From: Paratinospora sagittata | Taxonomy: Eukaryota > Streptophyta > Magnoliopsida > Ranunculales > Menispermaceae | Length of the DNA stretch: 64,000 nt | Direction of reading: 5' to 3' | Assembly: GCA_035771175.1 (NCBI GenBank) | Contig: CM069601.1 | Location: 5,779,001 to 5,843,000, forward strand | Part shown: one piece after another, positions 47,740 to 59,283 of the stretch | Numbering within the stretch: the first letter of the stretch is position 1 | How the letters are laid out: every line of letters begins with the position of its first letter | Notes under the pieces: generated by a model | Told to the model about the DNA's origin: nothing | What the model saw: the letters and a program-made list of their open reading frames with translations, nothing else | The model's database searches: none | Position numbers and translations under genes: made by a program

Positions 47740-50169
47740 TTAAGCGGCCATCATCATCCTCACGAATTCTTCGTAATTGACTTGGCCATCACCGTCCAGA
47801 TCAGCCTCTTTGATCATTTGCTCCACCTCTTCGTCAGTCAATTTCTCCCCTAAGTTGATCATCACATGCCTCAGCTGCGAAATTTCCAAAAAAAAAAAAT
47901 TATTATTATTATTTTGAAAGACTACTAACTCAGGAATGAGTGAGTCCGCTCAGTAGCTACTAAAAAAATTAATGAAACATAACCTTCAAGTTATCTTATT
48001 ATGAAATTCACCCCCTTGTTTCTTTTTTTTTTTTTATATTATCTTGATTTTGCAGAGATAATAGCAGAATAATAATTTACGAGTCACGTTCAAGTAAAAG
48101 CACGTCATCTGAGTTGACTCAGTGATCGATCCGCTGGTAGGTTAGGCAATGGAAATTTTGGTGTCTGCAAATGTGAAAATATTACATTATTCTTCTTTTT
48201 ATTTTATTTTTACTTAATCAAGATGATTGATGAAAAAAGAAAAAGAAAAAAAAAACTTAATCAAGATGAGATTTAGGTAATCTAATGTTCAGTGAAGGAG
48301 ATATTAGCTACCTAATATAAAATGTGAGAGCACGTGAGCCAGCTCTCAATGTTATCTTGAAATAATTTATTTACAAGAGAATATTTATTTATATATATAA
48401 TTTGATTTAAGGAATATATTGATATATATATTTACCTCATTAGCTGATATATATCCATTTTGATCCTTGTCAAATACTTTGAAGGCTTCTTTTAGCTCCT
48501 CTTCAGCATCAGTCTCCTGTCATAAAAAAAAAATGTGGCTTTATAAATCAATTGCATTGTGCATTCTGAATCTAAATGACAAAGTATATAATGCTATTCA
48601 TTGTAGGTGTTGGACTATATATCGAACATAAGATATATCAGTCACGTTTGTTTCAATAAGCAGGATGTAATACAAATCAAGTAGATATACCGACCTGTTC
48701 TGAATAAAAAATATAGATCTACTCAATCATACACACCGCTCGAGACATCGTCGGTCCTACCGACCTATACGACATATTATTCATCATAATGACCATATTT
48801 CAATATGAAAGAGCTCTAAGTCGATGGGTTGGGATAGTGACCTGGACAAGTCAACAACTATAAAATAACAACATCAACCTAGTAGGACATGATGTGTCTT
48901 GTCGACCTAAAGCTATCGATCTCCTTTCCGACTATATCTTTGCTTACAAGCAGAAAAGATGGAAGATTTCATATCGGCATACCGATCTGAATAGGTCTCC
49001 GACTCTAAAAGGAACGACGTCTGAACGTAGGTTCAGATAGGAATAAGGCATCATTCACCGCGATAAGTTCAAAATTTATTTCTTCTTCAACTGTGATAAG
49101 GCCTGAAGCTCTACTGATTCGACTAAGAGACTATTAAATTATCCTAATCTCATAAGGATTGCACTAGATCTTCCTAATTCTACTAGGAATTAAATGTGCT
49201 CTTCCAGCATAAGAGTGATCTCTGATTCTACAACAACTCTACTACAAGGCCAAAGACCTCAAACCCTCTGTATAGAAAGACCATAATCCCTCTAAGGGAG
49301 GTAAACAATTCTCGACCTAATTTAGTATTATTAACTCTATGGAGCTCTGAACTAACTTAAGCATCGAAGGATCTTTGGCCAACACCACACCGGTATTTTT
49401 TACGAAACCCTACTTTTTCTTATTTTTTCTCTCATATAATGAACCTCCGACGATTTCTTCAACTCTGACGAGTTTCAGATCATCATTTTCTCTCCACCTT
49501 GGTCAAATCTTACCCTAATAGTAAGTATTATTTTCCTGATCATTATTTAATTACCTTCATTTTCCTCGCCATGAGATTCAAAAACTCGCTAAACTCAATG
49601 GTCCCATTTCCATCAACATCAACTTCACTTATCATGTCTTGTAATTCTTCATCGGTTGGATTTTGATCCAGCGATCGAATCACAGTGGCTAGTTCTTCTA
49701 TCGTAATGCAACCTGTATATAAACAAAATAACGCAAAATAATATTAATAATAATCATAAGAAACAGAAATTAAATATATATCAAACACAAATACACAGCA
49801 AATTAAGAGAGAAAATTAATTAATTTAACCTCAGATACCCAGAAATATAGAACAAGAAATAAGGTTAACAAATTAAGAGAGAAAATTAATTAATTTAACC
49901 TCAGATACCCAGAAATATAGAACAAGAAATAAGGTTAATAAATATGTAATTTTCAAGGTAATTTCATAGGAAGAAGCTTCATTAAAAACAGAAGGAAGAG
50001 ATCATCAAAATAAGAGGGAAATTAAAGAAGGAAAGAGAGCAGCAGAAGAAAAAAATCATAATATTATTAGGGAATTAAGATAAATATATTTACCATCTCC
50101 ATCTTTGTCGAAAAGGCAAAATGCTTCCTGAAATTCAACAATCTGTTCTTCAGTCAATACATCTGCCAT
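47740..50169 (-). CDS. CML8/CML11: Calmodulin-like Ca2+ sensor, four exons
   Basis: Exons on the minus strand: 50169-50094, 49712-49555, 48516-48436, 47874-47740; all junctions are GT..AG and the joined frame gives 149 residues, the calmodulin length. Four EF-hand loops are complete: DKDGDGCITIEE (21-32), [12 protein letters not shown] (57-68), [12 protein letters not shown] (94-105), [12 protein letters not shown] (130-141). Position 27 is the Cys usual in plant calmodulins; Lys116 in GEKLTDEE is the usual methylated Lys. The opening [20 protein letters not shown] and LDQNPT fit the CML8/CML11 branch rather than typical CaM. It binds Ca2+ and regulates target proteins in cytosol and nucleus. 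The first intron splits the Gly26 codon of loop 1, the classic calmodulin intron place. Intron 2 (1038 bp) holds a transposon fragment, intron 1 a tandem duplication. Confidence 0.97.
48607..49520. mobile_element. Retroelement-like insertion in intron 2 of the calmodulin-like gene
   Basis: The segment contains 'taccgacctgttctg', 'cctaccgacctatacg', 'cgacctaaagctatcg' and ends with 'cttaagcatcgaaggatctttggccaacaccacaccggta', which matches the LTR-style phrase of element D at 34847-34885. Non-coding. Exact ends and target repeat not resolved. The splice sites on both sides are intact. Confidence 0.6.
49801..49940. repeat. 70-bp tandem duplication in intron 1
   Basis: Unit 49801-49870 ('aattaagagagaaaattaat' to 'aaggttaaca') is repeated at 49871-49940 with a single C/T difference near its end. 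It lies well away from both splice sites of intron 1. Confidence 0.92.
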
Positions 50170-51010
50170 AATATTACTTATTTGATCTTGATGAAACTAG
50201 CAATTATAGCTAGAAAGAAACCCAAGATCTCAAAGGAAGAGAAATAAGATAGAAGAAACAAAGAAAGAGGAAGGAACTTAGAAGTTGAGAGCTTTCAGGG
50301 GTACTGGGTCTTATGTAGAAGTCCCACTGGGAGCTACAAATAATTTCTCATTTTACTATTTAGGACATATAATATTATAACAGTCAAACACGCTCAAGAA
50401 GATTAAAATAAATATATAAATAAATAAATTTCTCCAATTGGGTCTTTAGTTTAACAAAGGCTAGCTTTTGAATGGCAGACAATAAATCTTGCCTTAATTA
50501 CAAACCTAGCTTGCTATAGCTAGAAGACTAAACCATCACTGTACGGGTTTTTGTGCTTTGGTGTTTGTCACTCTTTCCTGTTTTCAATGTTTCTACAGTT
50601 AGTTTCATATATATTAATCCATTATATATATTGCATACATATATTATAAAAAATTCAGGCCATTATTGTACACGTGTCAAAATATGGTGTGAACAAGTCA
50701 TAAGCCAAGTGTTGGTGGTGAACACCAGATTGTTTTTTTTTTTTTTTGAAAAATTTGATGGATATTTTTTTTTTAAAATGAAACAGCTGGAGGGTTGGAT
50801 GTTTAGGGGACAAGAGCATTCAAAGAAAAGAGGGGAGAAGATACGGGAAGATGTGTACTTTGTTTTCAATATATGTTCAAAATTTCAACTTTCAACTCTT
50901 AGAAGGCTTAGTTGCATCCATCAAAGGTTAAGGGTACCTCATAAAATAGATGAAATGGATGGACTGCTACTTTCCTCTTCAATTACATAAATGCCACTAG
51001 GTATGTAAGA
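50170..51010. other. Upstream region of the calmodulin-like gene
   Basis: A pyrimidine-rich (minus strand) probable 5' UTR at 50170-50290 ('ctctcaacttctaagttccttcctctttcttt'). No clear TATA box at the right distance; 'ctacataag' near 50317 is the nearest. The 145-codon frame at 50553-50990 has no domain and I do not call it. Confidence 0.4.
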
Positions 51011-51106
51011 TTATTTTTTTTTTTTTAATTTTTTGAAATAGTGGTATTCTTTCGACTAATCCACTATAGCTACTACCCACCCACAAGGCCACGAGCAGGA
51101 AGACCC
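51011..51106 (-). mobile_element. 5'-truncated SINE with 12-bp target-site duplication
   Basis: Flanked by AGGTATGTAAGA on both sides (50999-51010 and 51107-51118). The minus strand reads 'ggccttgtgggtgggtagtagctatagtggattagtcg' then an A-rich tail. The 'ggtag.ag.tat..ggtggattagtcg' phrase is a familiar plant SINE 3' region. The tRNA-like head is missing. Confidence 0.75.
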
Positions 51107-51118
51107 AGGTATGTAAGA

Positions 51119-51136
51119 ATAATAGTTATTATTTTT

Positions 51137-51176
<40 letters not shown>

Positions 51177-52099
51177 AATGTAACATTTGATTTTTTTTTC
51201 TTTTTATTCATTGAGTTTTAATAATAATGCATCATTGCGAATCTAGAGCTTAGAAGGATCAAAAGATGTGCACAACAACAAAAAACATATAGGACTTTAA
51301 GTAGAGACCATGAAATCATGGTTTGAGTATTTCACTCTCGCTAAGTGAATACTAATACAAATTAAGTTTCATTGTTGATGAAATATTTATTTAGTTAAAC
51401 AATATGATCTTAAAAAAAAATGAAAAAAAAAATGAAAGAAAGAAAGAAAGATAATGGAACGCATGTTCATGCAAGCTTAGGGAAGGCTAGAAGGGTTTGG
51501 ACCAAATTTTTGTCTATTTTACACAGCCTTGAGCAATATTGTAATCTAATGTACATTTGTAGAGAAGAAACAACTCAAGACCCCCTACCCCGTTGGAAGC
51601 CCGACCCGCTCTTACCCATGGGGTGTTAGTCCCTTATGACACCACTAATCCCTACACCAACTCGATGTTAGCGAAAGATTTACTGACTGCGATTAAGCTA
51701 AAATTATTGAAATTCCTTTATGTCAATTAGTATCCGAATTTTAATCAGTGACCTCTAAGCTACAAGGATGAAACGCCCTGACTCCAAACCATCAAGTCAA
51801 TTGGCATAATTTAATATACATAAATTAAATTACTTCTTAAGGTTCACACGATTACCAAATAATTAAGTTTGCTTAATGTTATTAACCAAAGTTCAAGCCT
51901 TGAGATAAACTGATAAAGCCCCAAGATAGTATTATCTACATGTGAAATTAATTTGGTCAAAATTAATGGAATAATATGTCTAGAGCCAAAGCATATTTTG
52001 GTAATTTCACTGAGAATTAATGGTACAACAATCCATCATATTCAATATCATACTATAATCTACACGTAATAAGATATATATTATGTTGGACTTTCAGGG
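51119..52099. other. Intergenic, no supported gene
   Basis: TA run 51143-51168; 'gaaagaaagaaagaaag' run near 51433. The GC-richer patch 51575-51680 ('cgttggaagcccgacccgctcttacccatgggg') is unassigned. Confidence 0.45.
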
Positions 52100-52200
52100 T
52101 CAGCAAATCGCCAAGAAACTTGCCGCGAGGGCTGCGGCTTCCTTACGGTTGAGACCCAAGCACCCAAGAACATTAGAATTGGTCAGCACTCTTCCATCAT
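52100..52200 (-). CDS. Possible terminal exon, product unrecognised
   Basis: On the minus strand a good acceptor 'cttgattgtag' at 52201 opens a 101-bp stretch with 32 codons and a stop (DGRVLTNSNVLGCLGLN, then RKEAAALAASFLAIC). It is much richer in GC than its surroundings, with coding-like codons. No upstream exon was found within the next 1 kb, so it may be a relic or a chance match. Confidence 0.25.
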
Positions 52201-52269
52201 CTACAATCAAGAAAACAAAAGAATAATACTTTGTCTTAATTTAAAATATATGGCCATCTTACACATGAC

Positions 52270-52410
52270 TTTAATACATGAGTAATATTTGATTAATATA
52301 CTTTATTGATATTGTCCTTAAAACTTGTTGAATCATCTTAAATCACATAATAATACATAATTTGAGACTATTCAACAAGTTTCAAAATATTTTTTTTAAT
52401 AAATATCATC
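52270..52410. mobile_element. MITE-like hairpin element
   Basis: 'ttaaaacttgttgaatcatcttaaat' (52319-52344) is mirrored by 'atttgagactattcaacaagtttcaaa' (52360-52386) around a short centre 'cacataataatacata'. The centre resembles that of the element at 14115-14262, so they may be one family. Confidence 0.6.
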
Positions 52411-53087
52411 ATTTTGCATTCCCGGGATATGAAATGTCATTGACCACATCTTGAAATACCATGAAAGACATGAAATTCCAGCCGTACTAGTTGTGTTAAG
52501 TTGGAAATGACTTTTTATGTACGGACTTGAGGGTGACACGCTGAAACCAACAAGAGAAAATCATAGCTTTTTTTTTCACATTAATCAAAGAGATTTCTTA
52601 AATTAAAAACTTTTAAAGCAATAGAAGAGATCATTTGACCATTTCTTGTATTTATAGTAGTGGATTCTATTTATCATTTTTTCATGACTCTCAAAATAAT
52701 TGATTTGTTAAGCAATAATTCAATATAGAATAAAAATAGTCAATGGTAGGTATAATGGATGTGGTTTTCATTAATTATTTTGATTACATCACTTAAATAT
52801 GTATATCTATTTGATGGCTCTGTTTCTTAACAAAACTAAAAATAAATTGATTTTTTTTACTAATAATAATTATTATTTGTGCATAACACGACGATGTATT
52901 TTCACATAACATTTTTTTTTTTTTTGAGTGTTGGCTTAAGGTCAAGGGATGCTAATAATAGAGATCATGTGAATAAACTATCATTTATTTGTAAAGGCCC
53001 TGATCTCAAGTGAGGGGATTTGGATGTACCATATTAGAGCTAGTCAAAATTTGTTGCATAAAAAACGTATATGACATTTTTTTTCTT
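52411..53087. other. Intergenic, no supported gene
   Basis: AT-rich sequence with T runs at 52853, 52912-52925 and 53079-53095. I see nothing further. Confidence 0.5.
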
Positions 53088-53277
53088 TTTTTTAATCTTT
53101 GACCTCAGTAACCCTATTAACCCCTTTGCGAGGGCGAGATTATTCTAAAGTCGGGAACGGTATGCGATATTAAGCAATCTCTCCACAGATTAGGCGCACA
53201 GGTGTAGGGCACGAACTCAGACTTGAAACCGAGACATCGTCGCTCAACTATAGCCTATACCTCGTTCTACAATTAAC
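53088..53277 (-). mobile_element. SINE-like element
   Basis: The minus strand reads 'gtataggctatagttgagcgacg' (box A-like), 'tcaagtctgagttcgtgccc' (box B-like, 53208-53218), a short body and 'ggttactgaggtcaaagatt' before an A-rich tail (plus-strand T run 53079-53095). Target repeat not identified. Confidence 0.5.
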
Positions 53278-53481
53278 AAGGCTACCTAATTTTAGAATAG
53301 CATTCCAATAATTATTAAGAACATTTCTTGTAGTGAAGAGGGTTTCAATAACCTACCTTTGTAAAACTTATAATGTCCATGTTAATTAGAAGTAAATATT
53401 GTAGATTACTTGTTTAAAATATTATTTTACACTTAAATTTATTTTTAAAATAATTAAGAATATTTTTAATGTGTATTATGT

Positions 53482-55794
53482 AACGACCCACTTTTCGCAC
53501 CTGACGTCATGATGACGTGGACTGCCCAATACGAGGTCTTGTGCACGTAGTCTATGTGTATAATACTCATATATTGTGTGTAGGTATTTTAATAAATTTG
53601 TGTGTTTGATATGTATTAGTGTATTGTCTAATACATGAAATAATCATGTGTTATGATCAATTAGGTGTTAAAGTACATGTGTTATGATCAATTAGGTGTT
53701 GGGTGGCAAGAAGAAATATTGGCACGTTTAGTATTGCTGGCATTGTGAAATTGTCATATGTGAGACATGTATGAGCTTGTTGGCAGCTAGTTGAAGGTGT
53801 TAACCTTGCTGAAATTGAGAGAACTAACTTGCTGGAGCAAGTTCTAAAGAAAAAAAAATAACAGAGAAGAGGAAAGAAAGAAAATAAAAGACTTGGTGCT
53901 TGAGGGCTCAAATACCAGGTAAGGAATGGTGGTTTTGAGCTGAAAATTTCATTAATGAATTTCTCTCTTTAACTTGTCTATTATATGTAACATGCAAGTA
54001 ATTTCCATGGCTAGAAATGAAGCTAGAAAGTGAGGGTTTGAGCTGGATTTTTAGTGATTGAAGAAAACCATGGGAGATTGTTTTCTTGTTCATTGTGAGT
54101 AAATTAATAGTTTAAACATTGATTTCTATGGCTAAATCTAAATCTGGAGAATGAGAATTTGGTATTGAATTTGATTGATATGTTGACTCAAACCATGGGG
54201 GATTAATTCCTTGTCCATTGGTGAACATTTTGATGATAAAAACACTGATTTTTATGGATAGAACATGGTGTTTCAGACCATGTTAGAACATGGTTTTGGA
54301 AATCAATTTCAATGACCATTTGTGGTGTTTTAATATGTGTATTGACTGAAAATTGATTATGGATGTGTTGGGTTGATATTTGGCAGAAATTGGAATGCTG
54401 AATTTCTGGAATTTTGGGTTGATGATGGTTCATTTGATGACTAATTAACTGAATATTGTGCTGGAAATTTAGAAAATTGGGCAATACATTGCTAAGTTGT
54501 TCAATGATGTATGTTGATCAATTTGATGGGTAATTGACTGAAATTTAAATGCTGGAAATGTTAGAGCATTTGAAGAATGCTTAGGTAAATTGCTTAGTGA
54601 TTAAATTGATTAACTTAAATGGATGGAAAATTTTGGTGATCAAATGAATAATTTGATTATGTGCTGGAAATTCCATGTTAGTAACTGAAATGGTAAAGTA
54701 AATGGGATAGTGATACTTGGTAATTAATTGAATGATCAAGTGATTAAATTCATTTTGCTGGAAGTCATTTGTGTGTGTGCAATGTGTAATTTAGAGTGGG
54801 TTGATTATGAATTGGATGATGATTTGTGAACACAATTGAAATATTGGTGAATTGGTGAAGAATTGTGGACTTAAGCAAAATTTTGTGTTTTGTGAGTTTT
54901 TCTCACCTTACTTCTCCATTTATAGCATTGTATATATATGACATTGAATTATTGAATAATAAGCATTATATTATATATATGCATTGTATTTATGATCATG
55001 AGCACGAATTTTATGCATTGGAATGACCTTAGTTATTTAGAATTAAATACCTTAGCATTGGATTTCTTTCTATTTACTTGTTCTTTGGGGAAAAGTGTAA
55101 CGGAGTACTTGGATTGATACTTTGTGAAAATGACTTTTCGAATCACTGAGGAATGTAAGGGTAGAAGGATTAGTTGGATAATGTGTTGGTTTGAACCCAT
55201 GGCGCAATGGGAAAAATGTAGGCAATGTTATCCTGATGTGACCTCCTGTTGATGCTTTTCTACATATCTTTTATGAAAATAATGCATAATTATATCTTTA
55301 GTTTGGAAGCATGTATCATATATTTCATTGATGCATTTAAATTTAACAATGTTATTTCAAGTAACATACATGTTTTATATAAATGCATATGTAGAGATTT
55401 TTGGTGAAAAGTATTCACTGAGCTAGTTGAGTTCATTTTATTTTCCCTTATATTTTTAAGGATTAGATAATAAAGGAAAAGTTGGTGTAGCCTGTCTTAT
55501 TTCTTTTAAATGTGAGTTTTGATTTGTACATAAGAAAAATAGTAGAAGATATTTGTGTTTGAACTTTTGTTAGTATATATAATTATCACAGATACTATGA
55601 TATATAACATATAGTTCGTGATAAAATTTTGATCTGTATATGATAAATGGAATAATAATAAAATAACATTTTGAAGTTCCATGTTTATACTAAGGATAGT
55701 CGAATCTTGTGGATTGGGTCGATGACCTCATATTCTGGATGATGATGTGATGTCTCGGTATTTAATTCAACTATCCTGATCATATAAAGATTAT
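53482..55794 (+). mobile_element. LTR-like sequence (family B/C relative)
   Basis: Begins TGTAACGACCC at 53482, the same first bases as the family C LTR (34455, minus). It has an A/G-rich leader-like segment ending 'ataccaggtaagg' (53800-53925) and 'gaaaagtattcactgagctagttgag' (55406-55431), matching 'atattcactgagcttgtta' of the family B LTR at 21772. No coding region. The end was not found; a SINE-like piece lies at 55797. Confidence 0.55.
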
Positions 55795-55796
55795 GT

Positions 55797-55960
55797 CTTT
55801 GAGTGGTTACTTAGATTGTGAAATCAAACCTTATAAGGAGGTTGTGAGTTCGAATCTGGGGGAGACCCTACACTATTTATGAATGAATAACATGGACAAA
55901 TAATCTCGGGGTACTAGACGTTGTGGTGTGCTGTGTACTGGAATGTGATAATATTATGTA
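55797..55960 (+). mobile_element. SINE-like, tRNA-derived element
   Basis: 'ctttgagtggttacttagattgtg' (box A-like) and 'ggttgtgagttcgaatctggggga' (good box B, 55841-55864) at the spacing of a tRNA-derived promoter. A cloverleaf cannot be drawn, so it is not a tRNA gene. 3' end uncertain. Confidence 0.45.
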
Positions 55961-56579
55961 GTATATAATGGTTATGGTACGCTCAGTAGGAGGTGCCATC
56001 ATATTACCGGTATTTGGTGAGACATTAGAACAACAAGGTATTTCTGGTAGAAAAAGTTATATGTATAGAATTCAAAAAAGTTAGAAATTAAGTTAATTAT
56101 ACATTTCAAGCTAACAAGTATTTTTTTTTTTCAACTGCCTAAGGCCAAAATTTTTGCGCCTTGCACTAATATTTTTTTTTTTCTAACTTGGATCATGGAA
56201 AATATATTTAATCAACAACATGAGAAGTGAACTCACTGTCAAATCAAAAGCAAATAAAGTGCATTCTCAATGGTTTTTAGAACTTAAGGTAGGTTTGCAC
56301 AATTATTATTTTTCACTTAATTTTCCCGATTTTCATAATTTGATAAATTTTCTTCTAGTTAATTTTTCTGATCATTTTTATAATTTGTTGGAGTTATGGC
56401 ACGTGCAATGTATTAATGGATAAGGGAAGGGTAGCGAGGTTGATTAAAGAAATAAGAGCATGTCCTATGGGATTGAAGTTGTCACGCGGATTTACCTGCT
56501 TTTTGTCTTACAATCTTAGCACACCACACGGTACCACGGAATTATAAATAAAAATATTATATACTATATATATATATAT

Positions 56580-56940
56580 GGGTACGTGTAACGCGGTTTC
56601 TGTCACGGCCATTGACTTAAAATAAAAAAATTGACAGATTTTGTTGAAGTACAAGTGACACACTAACGTCTATGTTTAAGAAATTCCAATACAAAATTAA
56701 TATATATATATATATAGGGGTACGTGTAACGCGGTGTCTGTTACGGCCATTGACTGAAAACAAAAAAATTGACAGATTTTGTTGAAGTACAAGTGACACA
56801 CTAACGTCTATGTTTAAGAAATTCCAATACAAAATTAATATATATATATATATAGGGGTACGTGTAACGCGGTGTCTGTTACGGCCATTGACTGAAAACA
56901 AAAAAATTGACAGATTTTGTTGAAGTACAAGTGACACACT
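56580..56940. repeat. Tandem repeat, 138-bp period, 2.6 copies
   Basis: Units start at 56580, 56718 and 56856 with 'gggtacgtgtaacgcggt.tctgt.acggccattgact', contain 'ttgacagattttgttgaagtacaagtgacacacta' and end in a TA run. Units 2 and 3 are practically identical; unit 1 has several differences, so unit 3 arose from unit 2. The long minus-strand frame over them is a by-product of a period divisible by 3. Confidence 0.92.
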
Positions 56941-56989
56941 AAAAGTGTAATTGCTCTTACAAATATATGTTTTGCAATTATATTAGCAT

Positions 56990-58085
56990 TTCTCAAAAAA
57001 GAAATTACAATATAAATTATATCACTCGCGAATTTTATCTAATCACGTATTGTTACATGATTTAATACAATCCTAATACACTAGAAAGGGGACGGCAGAT
57101 GTTATAATTTACATTGCATTACACCACCACTATCAATTTAGCATTTTTTTTTCATTAAAATGTTATCTTGTAATAATAAAAGTATTTAATAATTACAACT
57201 TCATGCACCATAAGTATCATTAAATATATATGTACGACACATCTCAATAAATGTAATGAATGATTTAATAACATTAAAATTATAGTTGTGTATATAGTTG
57301 AATTTTTTTGTAATTAGATTAACATTTTCTCAAACAAATATGTTTTATTTCAGGAAAATGAATTAATAAAAAGCTTTTATTATTTCAAATGAATTAATAT
57401 TCTTTCTGCATAACTATTAATTATTTTAATCATAAAAAGCTTAATAAAAACATTTTAGTAAATAGAAGCTAGTGAAAATCTTTTCTTTTTTTTTTTTTTA
57501 ATGACAAAAGTGTTTTTGACGTATTTTTCAAAAAATAATGTTGAAGTAATTGAGATGTTGCATTGTAATAGAAATTACAATACCTCATTATTTTTAGATT
57601 ATATTAAATCACGCATTGACTTGTGATTGAATGCAAATTTAAAGATGTAGGGATGATGCAGTTTTTCCACTACAATGGCACCATCCAATTAATGTAGCAT
57701 CACGTTTTTATTTAATAAAAGTTATGATTGTCAAATAGGTGTAAAAATAAGAATAATGTTAAAGAAATTGAGATATTGCAATGTAATATAAACTACAACA
57801 CTTCATCATTTCTAACTTTCATTGAATTGCTCATTGATACATGATTCAATGCAAATTTAAAGGTGTTGGAGTGATATAATTTTTTTTTTTATTTTTTTAT
57901 AGCAATACACATTATCAATTTAACATTACTCTAAAAATAATTACTGCTTGAAAAGTAAATTAATGTTACATTGATTAGAATACAAACTGCATTTTCCATC
58001 ATTATTAAAGGTGATAAAATGTTATAATTTGCATTATAATACAACGCCCCATTCAATTTAACCTTATTTTTAAAAGTAACCCAAA
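56990..58085. mobile_element. Cluster of related MITE-like copies
   Basis: Four diverged copies, each about 150-190 bp: near 57000-57150, 57530-57720, 57750-57920 and 57965-58075. They share 'taatgttgaagtaattgagatgttgcattgtaat' at the left and 'gatgttataatttacattgcattacac..ccactatcaatttagcat' at the right, the latter being roughly the inverse of the former. All lack coding capacity. Confidence 0.6.
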
Positions 58086-58140
58086 ATATCTAATCACTAC
58101 ACCAAACTGACCAACATTTGAACTTTTTAAATGTGTATTT

Positions 58141-58172
<32 letters not shown>

Positions 58173-59120
58173 CGAAAATTTTTAAAAAGAGATCTCTTTA
58201 AAGAGAATTTACTCAAGAAATTGTTTTTCAAAAAAAAAAAAAAAAACTACCTTTTGTATAGAGAAGAAACGAGGGCGGGCCACACCGTGTCTAATTAAAT
58301 TGCTAAAATTTGGTCCAACCAGGAGCGTGTGGCTTCTTTTGTAATCATGGTTTGAATCGTGATGTTTCAAAGGTGGACTGATTATCTCGGCTCTTCTAGT
58401 CATGCGAGTTGAACTTTATGACTTGGGAACGGGTCCAGGAGGGAGGAGTTGAATCGAAAAGGAGTAAGTCGCCTATTCTTTAACGATTTAATTTTAACAT
58501 ATATATAAATATATATATTAAATTCATTTTTAACTGAAATTGTTATAAAACAGTCATGGTATTCCAAATTAGATAGGCGTGGTGCTCGAGATGAAATGAG
58601 ATAAGATAATTTTTATAAAATTAAATTAAATTGAATAAAATAAGATTAAATAATTAAAAATATATAACTAAACATGAGCTTAAAATTAAAAAAAGCCATA
58701 TCTCATTCAATCTCGCGCACCTAACTAGCCAGAGATCTGTAAAATTTCTTAACCAGACAAATTGAAATTGTTCAAAACATTCAAATGACTTACTAACACA
58801 GTTAAAAAAATTATGTACATTGATTAATTTATCATTATAAATGCCCTCCAAGCATTACTAAATCACAGTTATGAAAACTCTGATTTTAGGGTTTTATAAT
58901 GTGATACCTGCGAGCCCACGTCCTAAAAGAATCTGTGTGCAAAGCTCTAATACTAATATGAATAATTATCATTCAAGTGCCAGAAGAAACAGAAAAAAAA
59001 AAAAAAAAAAAAGGAAAAAAGACATGCATGCTCATCTGTGACTGATTGTTCCAAAGTTATTTATTGTAGCTTCACAGAGAATAAAATGAGATGGGATTGA
59101 AATTCAACTTCTTTTGAGGC
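58086..59120. other. Intergenic, no supported gene
   Basis: TA run 58147-58171; poly-A 58227-58246 and 58993-59012. Nothing else recognised. Confidence 0.5.
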
Positions 59121-59276
59121 TCAGATGGGCATACCCTTTGGAACAATTTGGTCTTTTATCCACATGTAGATGGGAACAAGCACATAGTATGAACCTGCCA
59201 TGGCACCTAGAATGAGGCGCACGAGGAACACAAACGCGTTTGCAGGCTTCTTCACGTCTTCAACCTTTGGACCAAG
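59121..59276 (-). CDS. Terminal exon of a small single-pass membrane protein
   Basis: The minus-strand acceptor 'gatgcag' (59277-59283) opens a 156-bp exon of 51 codons and a TGA. The protein end has a charged PKVEDVKKP segment, a hydrophobic stretch from AFVFLVRLILG through YYVLVPIYMW (about residues 14-39 of the exon) and the polar tail KDQIVPKGMPI. Codon use, sharp GC rise and exact splice site speak for a real gene. I cannot name the family with certainty. The upstream exon(s) were not found: the next 2 kb on the minus-strand 5' side are AT-rich or repeat-like. Confidence 0.6.
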   Translation of the reverse strand, partial: LGPKVEDVKKPANAFVFLVRLILGAMAGSYYVLVPIYMWIKDQIVPKGMPI

Positions 59277-59283
59277 CTGCATC

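Noticed and set aside
50553..50990. 145-codon frame upstream of the calmodulin-like gene
   Set aside because: Contains poly-Phe from T runs, has no domain, and the composition is non-coding.
55797..55870. Possible tRNA gene (box A and box B)
   Set aside because: No acceptor stem or anticodon arm can be formed and the sequence runs on beyond tRNA length; a SINE head is more likely.
56617..56937. 106-codon frame with a 46-residue repeat
   Set aside because: Produced by the 138-bp tandem repeat, whose period is a multiple of 3.
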